From: Cryptomeria japonica
Lineage: Eukaryota > Streptophyta > Pinopsida > Cupressales > Cupressaceae
Assembly (NCBI RefSeq): GCF_030272615.1
Contig: NC_081406.1
Span: forward strand, 247,313,218-247,377,217
Direction: 5' to 3'
Length of the DNA stretch: 64,000 nt
The position numbers were made by a program, and so were the translations under genes. Below, piece after piece: positions 56,640-64,000 of this stretch. Within the stretch, counting starts at the first letter, position 1. Each line of letters opens with the position of its first letter. The notes beneath the pieces are model-generated. The model saw only the letters and a list, made by a program, of their open reading frames with translations. It had not been told where the DNA came from and ran no database searches.

Positions 56640-58128
56640 AAATTATTAAATGAAATAATTAGATTACATAAATATAATATCTTTATTTTTAATAAGTAGA
56701 TTACATTACGATGGGTAAATGCACATCTAAATTAGAAGTTATTATTCTTTCTGTGATCTTAAATAGGGTATCTAGTTCATTACAGTCATCTACGAGTCAA
56801 ACTTGACATAATCATGCCTTTAGGGGTTCGAACCTTAATGGATGTCATAATCAAGAAACGTGATATCATCTTCACCAATTGAGCTACAATCTTTTGATTA
56901 TTTTTTAAATTTTGGGTAGTTCACAATTGCTATAAATTATTGCATTGTGCTTCTAGATTCAATTGCTTATAGTTTATTTGCATCAATATTTCGGATTGCA
57001 CTCCGTGATCCATCATCAAGATGAGAGAGTTGTAGATAGAAAATAGATAATTTGCAGACTAAGATAGGTTAAAAAGGGGTGGAGGGGTTACACCAAATTC
57101 AAGGAAAGAAAAAATATATTATATTATTATTGAGACATAAGTTTTGTTATTAAATCAACACTTTTATACTATTTTTATAACTAATATTAAGGCCCTCAAT
57201 AAGATCTCCTTAGGATTTTTATTATTATGATTATCTTTCTTGATAATATTATGGCTACTATGAGTATTATTGGTATGATTTTCCTCTTTTCTTTTTTTAT
57301 TATATTTTCAATAATTTATTATCATTTTCTTTAAATAATAAGGTCATTAATATATAGCTAATCAATTATAAATGATACGATTTTGAATTTTAAACTTAGT
57401 TTTTATAGTAGACACATCAGATCCATACATGCATTTTAGCTACCATCACACCAAATCTAACCTACACATTTATGTTGATCAATAATCACTTTGATAAATA
57501 TTCTAATATTAATTGAATAAGTCCTAACTATTCAATTAACCAATCCAACCTTTCATCCAACATAAATTGAATAAATTACCCATATTTATTCAATCAGTTT
57601 AAACTAATTTGACCATTTTTTTCTAATATTCCCACCTTAATTAAATAAATCACATTTAGTTGATTAAACCAATCATTTCCCATATCCTCCCATAAATAAA
57701 ATAAGTAAATCAATATTTGTTTAACTCATCTAAAACCCACCTCACTATTAGTTGGATAAAAATAATAGGTTTGGCCAACTAATTTTTTATTTGCACATTC
57801 CTCTACCAAGTCTTCATTAAAATAATCAAAGGTCAACCTTTTACAAGACTCCAAAAATAACTTTTTCAATCTCTACCCTCCATCAAAATTTTAATCAAAT
57901 CTCCATCCTTCATTCCTCCTTTATTCTTACCCCAACCATGTGCACTAATCACATGTGTCGTTGTCATCTTCTCATTCTCTCCTACACGAGAATCCATCTT
58001 AGTCCTTCGTATCATAAGATCTCATGTGATTCATTCATTCAAACATATGCCAAATCTATAAAAAAAAATCATGTCTTTTATCATTTTTGCCTTCATTTTG
58101 TGTTAATATGAAATGTAAAACCTGATAT
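56640..58128. other. AT-rich intergenic DNA
   Basis: No gene or element recognised. Confidence 0.4.
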
Positions 58129-59235
58129 TGTTGGTATTATGGATGTGTTGCATTAGTTTTATCATTGATGTCAGCACTTATCCTTCTGGAGATCTACATT
58201 GTTGGTTTGGCACTATGGTTATATTGGTTTATTGTTGAAACCGGCACATTGTGTTCACCGGCAAGTTCAGTGACTTATGCACAGTCACCGGTATATTGTT
58301 CACCGACAGGTTATATGGTTCACCGACACTAATGATGACTTGTTATCATCTGGAGATCACTTGATTATGTCGAAGACATGGTTTGGATACTTGGTTTTGG
58401 TGTTTTGGTTATTGGCCTAATCGGGTTGACATATTTGTTGTTACCGGCAAATTGGTCTAGGTTATGGACCGGTATACGTTATCTATTTCAGATCTGCACG
58501 ACACATTATAGAAATGATTTATTGATTGGATATTGTTGTAAATGTATTGAGCCAACATGTTGTATTGCATCAAGACTTATTTGTAATTGATTTAATTGTA
58601 ATATTCTTAGTGTGTCGACCTACACATTTGGTCTTAGGTTTTGTATATATGAAAGATCTCATTTGTGAGATGAGACATGGGATATGGTATGGTATTGTAA
58701 CATGGTATGTGCGAATATTGAAGATCATATGAGCATACCATAGAGAAGGTTCAAGGAAGGTTTGAAGGTGTACATCAGAGCTTAACCGGTACTGAAACCA
58801 ACATTGGAGATGTTATTTTGAGCAGTACATTATTCTAGGATTTAACCATCCTACTGTAGTCATTGCGACTACCATTTGAGTAGTGTGCTCTAGGCGGTTG
58901 GCCTTTCTGCATGTGTAGACCCCATTTGTATACACATACTATCTGCAGTAGTATCATCTGATTGCGGGTAAGGTTTCCCACTGTGGCTTTTCCCCTTACA
59001 GGGTTTCCACGTTAAAATATCTGTGTTATGTGTTATGGATGTTGTTCCTCTTTCTGTTTCATGCATTAAGTGTTACCGGTATTGATATTAACTGTTAATC
59101 TATTAACCAACATTAAGTTTGGTTTACCAGTATTAAGTATCAAGTTTGATTAAGTTATAATTGGGTTGAAATTCATTGACAACTAATTCACCCCCCCACC
59201 CCACCCCCTCTTAGTTGCCTTCTAGTTCCTAACAA
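58129..59235 (+). repeat. Element E 5' LTR
   Basis: TGTTGGTATTATGG to TTCCTAACA. TATATAT lies at 58,644-58,650. The R-region block (GCTCTAGGCGGTTGGCCTTT then CTGCATGTGTAGACCCC, 58,888-58,925) is the counterpart of the CCTGCACATGCAGG block in N1 and B. A C-rich run follows ATTCA at 59,189-59,210. Confidence 0.85.
58644..58650 (+). promoter_or_regulatory. Element E LTR TATA box candidate
   Basis: TATATAT in the middle of the LTR, upstream of the R-region block. Confidence 0.4.
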
Positions 59236-59237
59236 TT

Positions 59238-59284
59238 GGTATCAGAGCTAGGTCCTCTTTTTACAGAAGCCTAACAGCTTGAGG
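59238..59284 (+). promoter_or_regulatory. Element E primer binding site and leader motif
   Basis: TGGTATCAGAGC, then AGGTCCTCT, then CAGAAGCCTAACAGCTTGAG at 59,265-59,284, eight nt before the gag ATG. Confidence 0.85.
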
Positions 59285-59291
59285 AGATCCT

Positions 59292-60837
59292 ATGGCAACA
59301 AACATTTTCAGGAAGGATAGTCCTAAACTTGATGGAACTAACTATGGTATATGGAATATCAGAATGGAGACACATCTGAATTGCATTGGAAGAGACATAT
59401 GGGAAGCTACAAAGAATGGCTATGTTGGTCCTACACCGAATCAACCTAATCCACCAACATTGGGAAAAGATCAAGAAAATGATTGCAAAGCAAGAGAAGC
59501 ACTTTTGAGTGCATTATCAGATCAACAAATCATGGGATTATCAGACCGATCTACTGCTAAAGCTATTTGGGATAAATTGGAGACATTGAATGAAGGAGAT
59601 ACCACTGTCAAAATTGCAAAACTGGAATGTTACCGGTTTAGGTATGAAAATTTGAAAATGGAAGGAGATGAAAGAATTTATGCTTTTATGGAAAGAGTTA
59701 ATGAAATTGTTTTAGGAATACAATGTTGTGGAGGATCCTTAAGTGAAGATGAAATTGTTTCTAAAGTTTTAAGAGCATTGCCACCGGTATACAAAATGAA
59801 AGTAACAAATATTAATGAGTTGAGAACAATGCCTAATACATCAGTATCTAGAGATACCTTGGTTGGAAAACTCTCAGCATTTGAGCTTGAGGAATTTGGT
59901 CTTGTTGCTACAATTAAGACAGATTTAACCTTCAGAGCATCATCATCTGCAACATCATCATCTGACAAATCTGATTGGAAAGCACTGTATGCAAAAGAAC
60001 TTGAAGATATCATAAGGGAAAATGAAGAATTGGAAGAACTTGAAGCACTATTTGCAAGGAAAATGGCTAAAGGTCCAGTTGGAAGTAAGTATGAAGGTAA
60101 AGCACCATTTAAATGTTTTAATTGCAATAAAGTTGGTCATATAACATCTAGATGTCTTGACAGACATGCAAGATTGAGAGAGGAAGCTAAAAGAACATAT
60201 AAGCCTAACCCTGAATATCAGAGATACAGATTTAAGAAGAACAGAGATAAACCTTGTTACTATATCGATGAAGGAGTTACTGATGATTCTGATGAAGAAC
60301 CGATAGACAATGGATGGACTTTTGTTGTAATAAAAGAAGATCAACTGACAACTACTGTTCCACCAGTAGAGCAGGCCCTGGCAGCTAAAATTGAAGAAAA
60401 GGATGAATGGATCATAGATTCTGGATGTTCACATCATATGACTGGTGATAAAAGTGAATTCTTATCTTTTTAGGAATATAGTGGAGGTCTAGTGAGATTT
60501 GGCGATGATAAAGCTTATTTAATCAAAGGAAAAGGCACTATATCTTTGGATGGTAAGCACAATACAAACAATGTTTATTATGTTGAAGGTTTGAAGCATA
60601 ATATTTTGAGTGTTGGTCAATTAGTTGAAAAGGGATTTCAATTACAATTCAAGAATGGTAAATGCAAAATCATGAACATAACTGGATTAGAGATTGCAAC
60701 CGGTAATCAGACTGAAGGTAATATCTTTCATTTGAACAACAGTGATAAGACATACTTGATTTTACATATTGATGAAAGTTGGTTATGGCATAAGAGACTT
60801 TGTCATGTGAATTTTGATTGCATTGTAAAGATCAGTT
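59292..60837 (+). pseudogene. Element E gag-protease-integrase N-terminus, one stop
   Basis: Open for 393 codons from the ATG at 59,292. UBN2-type gag (KLDGTNYGIWNIRMETHLN, YENLKMEGDERIYAFMERVN, SLSEDEIVSKVLRALPP). Zinc knuckle CFNCNKVGHITSRC is at residues 275-288 and protease DSGCSHHMTGD at 376-386. A single TAG at 60,471-60,473 follows FLSF. Beyond it the same frame continues with VRFGDDKAYLIKGKGTISL, VEGLKHNILSVGQLVEKGF, and the HKRLCHVNFDCIVKIS start of the integrase zinc domain, where element F cuts in. It is the best-preserved frame in the window apart from the host gene. Confidence 0.92.
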
Positions 60838-60927
60838 TGTTGGCATTTGTGCAAAGTATGTTGACATGATGATATTATGTTGTCATTGATGTCAATATAC
60901 AGGAGAGTGAACCGACAATATGCTGAA

Positions 60928-61105
60928 AAGTGAACCGGTATAATGTGGTGAACCGGTATATGTGCAAAGAAGTGAACAGGTATATTAAAGCTAAGCAGCT
61001 GACAAAGAGAATTGGTATAGCAGTATAAACTGGCATATGAGCAATAGGTGAAGCGGTATGTTTGTCCAAGTGAACCGGTATGATGGAATGTGAACCGGCA
61101 TATGG
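60928..61105 (+). repeat. GTGAACCGGTATR unit cluster in element F U3
   Basis: Six or more imperfect copies of GTGAACCGGTATA spaced 15-30 bp apart upstream of the LTR TATA box, a possible enhancer array. Confidence 0.65.
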
Positions 61106-61734
61106 AATGTTTTCTATTAAGGCTTAATATGGTACGACTATCGATTGGTAGTCTTAGCTTAAGGGTTTCTGGTTGAAGTGTTCCAAGCCTATGTGATTCA
61201 ACCAATGACATTGTGTGATGAGCTAGCATTGTAATCAAGATCAGATCGTGTTGCCACGTCAGCCTTGTGCACGTGAAGGATCTTGCATGAAGGAGATTGA
61301 TCCTATCTACCTCGGGAATGTGCGAAGTCCCTGTAAATGATGGAGAATGCATGATGGGTTATCGCCTCCATGGAACGGTGAAGAACAAACAATGGAGAAT
61401 ATCTTGAGATTTGTTCAAGACCGTTGTATTCAAATGCAAAGTGTTCAATGGCCAGGATTGAACCGCCTAAATTGCTTAACCTAAATGTTTAGGGTTTAGG
61501 GTTTATGCTACCGACCTATTTGTTTCCTATAAGGTCAATGTTGTGTTTCATACTGAGGTTGTTGGCAAATGGTGTGTGTGTATCTAAGTGCAGAGATACG
61601 TGATTCTTGCTAGACCAGATGAAATAAGAGGATTGATTCCTGCATAGTGTGTGTGCAGAAGGAAGGAACTTAAGCGGATATGCATTAGGCATTGAGTGCT
61701 ATTATCAGATCATTGTAATACTTGTTGATCTTTA

Positions 61735-61965
61735 ACCACTTCAACAGTTGGAAAATCCCTTAACTAGGTAGCTTTAATCAGCTTGTTGTAAATCCTTTAA
61801 TAGGGTGACTCAAACTAATTGAGTTCTTGAAATCCTTTAACAAGGTAACCTCTAACAGGGTTTAACCCTTAACCGGGTATTTAGCCATCCCTTAACCGGG
61901 TGATCCCTAACAGGATCGGTTCCTAGCAGAACCTATTGTAACAGTCTTTAACCGGACTAGGCTCC
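61735..61965 (+). repeat. CCTTTAAC-CGGGT unit cluster in element F R-U5
   Basis: At least seven short units of the type AATCCTTTAACAAGGT or CCCTTAACCGGGT alternate with CCTAACAGG-type units downstream of the LTR TATA box. Confidence 0.65.
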
Positions 61966-62415
61966 TAACAGAGCGGACTTCTAAAGAGTTCAAAAGCAGC
62001 TTGTGGGTATTCATCCCTACCGTGGTTTTTCCCAATTGGGTTTCCATGTGAAAAATCTGTGTGTCATGTGTAGTATTTTTCATGTGATGATTTAAGTAAT
62101 TTGTGTCTGAAGGTAAAACATGTTGAGCTAGCTGTTATTATATTTCTGATGCTAGATTACCTATTCATGCATAAGGGTGAAATGGAAGTGTAGTATTAAG
62201 TTGAGTGGAAAGCTAAGTGATTAACTAGTTAATACTTGTCACAGTCATTCTTAACTTTACTGGTTGCACTATGTTTCAGACCGGTGTTACTATCTGTCAG
62301 ACATTTGCAGTGTTTGCAGTCAAACTGGTTTGGGAAAGGAAGTTTGTGCCTGTACTGAATCACCCCCCCTCTTAGTATTGGTTTGGTACTTATTGTTCAT
62401 CATTGAGTTATCAAT

Positions 62416-62468
62416 TGGTATCAGAGCATCCTCTAGGTCCTCTGTGTTGTAAGCTTAACCGCTTGAGG
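62416..62468 (+). promoter_or_regulatory. Element F primer binding site and leader motif
   Basis: TGGTATCAGAGC, AGGTCCTCT and AAGCTTAACCGCTTGAGG, followed by GATCCTATTG before the gag start. Confidence 0.85.
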
Positions 62469-62485
62469 GAAAAGATCCTATTGTA

Positions 62486-63366
62486 ATGATGAAGAGGGAA
62501 GGTCCAAAGTTCAATAGAGATAATTACAAAATATGGAAGGATAGAATGAAGATTTACATCAGAAGCATGGGTGCTCAACACTGGAGCTATGTTGAGAATG
62601 CTTTTGTTATTCCTACCGACACTCTCACCGATGATCAAAAGAGAGAAATACAAGAGAATGGGCAAGTCATGGAAGCCCTAATCAACAACTTATCAGACAT
62701 TGAGTTTATTGATGTCCAGGATAAAGATAATCCCAAAGAAGTATGGGACACTCTTGAGAATATCTATGATGGTGATGAGCATGTAAAACAAGCTAAGGAA
62801 GAAAGCCTTAGAGGGAAGTTTGAAGACATGCGGATGGTTGAAGGTGAGACCATTCAACAGTATGGAATAAGAATCAAAACTGTTGTTGGAGATATCAAGA
62901 GTGCAGGTGGTAAAATGAAAGATTCCACTGTGGTAAGCAAAGTTTTGAGATCCTTATTACCGTCTATGAAATGAGGGTTGCTGCTATTCAGAAGTTGAGA
63001 TCAATAGACAAGACTAAGGCATCCCTAGACTCCATCATTGCAAAGTTGACAACCTATGAGCTAAATAGTTTTGATGGCAGTGTTCAAAAGATTGAATAAA
63101 ATTTTAGAGCTTCTGTTGTACCATCCAGAAAAGGAAAAGAAGCAAGCACCAGTGGTGAACCAAGATAGAGCAAAGAAATGGATGATGAGGAGATCCTAAT
63201 GGAATTTGAAGCTCTTCTTGCTAGGAAACTTCCTAAAGGAACCGGTAAATATAGAGGTAAGCTCCCTTTGAAATGCTTTTCTTGTAACCGGATAGGACAT
63301 ATTGTTATAAACTGTCCTAATGGTGACAACAAGGACAAACCAGAGAGGTTCAAGAAATTCAAATGA
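62486..63366 (+). pseudogene. Element F gag with zinc knuckle
   Basis: Starts at one of two tandem ATGs (62,486). DUF4219/UBN2-type gag: FNRDNYKIWKDRMKIYIRSM, NPKEVWDTLENIYDGDEHV, KFEDMRMVEGETIQQYGIRI, STVVSKVLRSLLPS. A one-base shift near 62,968 moves the frame. It continues with MRVAAIQKLRSIDKTKASL and LTTYELNSFDG, then stops at 63,097-63,099 (TAA), 63,166-63,168 (TAG) and 63,364-63,366 (TGA). The zinc knuckle CFSCNRIGHIVINC lies at 63,274-63,315. It is diverged from the gag of B and E, so it is a separate family. Confidence 0.88.
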
Positions 63367-64000
63367 GGAAATCAGAGAAACTATTTTGTTGCAGTTGATG
63401 AAGGTGTCACAGATGAGGAATCGGAAGATGAAGAGAATGAAGATATTATGTTTGTTGCAGTAAAGGAAGATGTGTCAGACAAGAAGGCTCTTGTCTCCCG
63501 CTTTGATAATTCCAATGAGTGGATTATTGACAGTGGTTGCTCTCACCATATGACTGGTGACCAGAGCAAGTTTATATCCCTGGAAGAGTATGATGGTGGT
63601 GTGGTTTGCTTTGGTAATGATGCACCATGTATGGTCAAAGGCAGAGGGTCCATCTCTCTGAATGGAAAGAGTAGTGCTGACAATGTGTATTGGGTGGAAG
63701 GTCTCAGACACAATCTATTGAGTGTTGCCCAACTGAATGACAGTGGACTCACTCTGGAATTCAAAAATGGAGTGTGCAAAATCAAAGGAAAGGATGGTGA
63801 TTTGATGGCCACCGATATGTAGACCAAAGGTAACTTATTTCAGCTAAATGCAAATATAAGTACATGTCTTATGGCTAAGTTTGATGATAGTTGGATATAG
63901 CATAGGAGACTCTGCCATGTAAACTTTGATAACATTGTGAAGGTTAGTAAGATCAAGGCAGTTAGAGGACTGTCGATGTTGAGCAAACCAGAAAATCCTT
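63367..64000 (+). pseudogene. Element F protease and integrase N-terminus (partial)
   Basis: Same frame as the knuckle. NEWIIDSGCSHHMTGD has the protease Asp at 63,529. It is followed by VCFGNDAPCMVKGRGSISL and VEGLRHNLLSVAQLNDSGL, a TAG at 63,820-63,822, then DDSWI, a TAG at 63,898-63,900 where a conserved tryptophan is expected, and HRRLCHVNFDNIVKV, the start of the HHCC integrase domain. Cut by the window end. Confidence 0.88.

Larger units (their letters stand above)
58129..60837 (+). mobile_element. E: Ty1/copia element, interrupted by element F
   Basis: 5' LTR 58,129-59,235, primer site TGGTATCAGAGC 59,238-59,249, gag-protease and the start of integrase up to 60,837, where element F's LTR begins. 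The remainder would lie beyond F, outside the window. Same clade as element B by gag and pre-integrase sequence. Confidence 0.9.
60838..62413 (+). repeat. Element F 5' LTR
   Basis: TGTTGGCATTTGTGC to GAGTTATCA, 1.58 kb. Has many AACCGGTATA-type units in U3 (60,930-61,090), TATAAGG at 61,528-61,534, repeated CCTTTAACnnGGT phrases at 61,790-61,960, and a C8 run at 62,362-62,369. Confidence 0.8.
60838..64000 (+). mobile_element. F: Ty1/copia element, runs off the window
   Basis: Inserted into element E's integrase region after CAGTT (60,833-60,837), which should be repeated beyond the window if it is the target duplication. 5' LTR 60,838-62,413, primer site 62,416-62,427, gag, zinc knuckle, protease and the start of integrase follow. 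The reading frame carries five stops and a frameshift. Confidence 0.88.

Noticed and set aside
60783-61352. 189-codon minus-strand ORF
   Set aside because: Antisense to the element F LTR; composition reflects the CCGGT units.

Overview
This 64 kb window looks like nuclear DNA of a seed plant with a large, repeat-rich genome. It is AT-rich, almost all of it is LTR-retrotransposon sequence at different stages of decay, and I find only one convincing host gene. The very low gene density and the old, diverged, nested elements suggest a gymnosperm such as a conifer. That is an inference from genome style, because no species-diagnostic gene is present.

Layout. 1-1,060: a Ty3/gypsy LTR piece (minus) abuts a decayed gypsy reverse-transcriptase relic (minus). 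1,317-1,478: a tRNA-type SINE with long target-site duplications. About 4,957-15,727: a decayed element with short terminal repeats, into which a 6.58 kb non-autonomous element (here N1, 5,256-11,835, minus, duplication TGTAT) has inserted. N1 has LTRs, primer site, purine tract, a gag with four zinc knuckles and a second long unidentified ORF, but no pol. 15,728-16,359: a gypsy LTR piece. 16,534-26,983: an internally deleted Ty1/copia element (C, plus) whose 3' LTR was split by a nearly full-length copia element (B, 18,614-25,741, minus) carrying gag, protease, integrase, RT and RNase H. 27,000-28,880: degenerate tandem repeats. 28,883-29,126: a 244 bp TRIM with perfect ATTTT duplications. 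30,330-32,015: a gypsy LTR-like stretch (minus). 32,040-37,782: a pol-less element (H) with 2.4 kb LTRs holding a dense array of GATAAG sites in both orientations. It is fused to a gypsy gag-protease element (G, 37,783-40,958). 41,636-45,524: AT-rich DNA with a relic duplication of the host gene's 3' flank, two tandem repeats and a long palindromic microsatellite. 47,512-48,870: a gypsy LTR-like stretch (plus). 52,757-53,350: the host gene (minus, one exon, 197 aa). 54,425-56,640: SINE-like copies and a minisatellite. 58,129-64,000: a copia element (E, plus) interrupted by another copia element (F, plus) that runs off the window.

How the parts relate. B, E and F are copia elements; B and E have closely similar gag proteins. 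N1 has no replication enzymes, yet it shares with B and E the initiator-Met primer site, the leader block before gag, the R-region hairpin block, and (with B) the purine tract next to the 3' LTR. The best reading is that N1 is a parasite mobilised by a B/E-like copia. Every retroelement reading frame seen has stops, frameshifts, a deletion or an insertion, so none looks active. The one gene sits in a GC-richer island and has a partial ancient duplicate of its 3' flank about 10 kb away.
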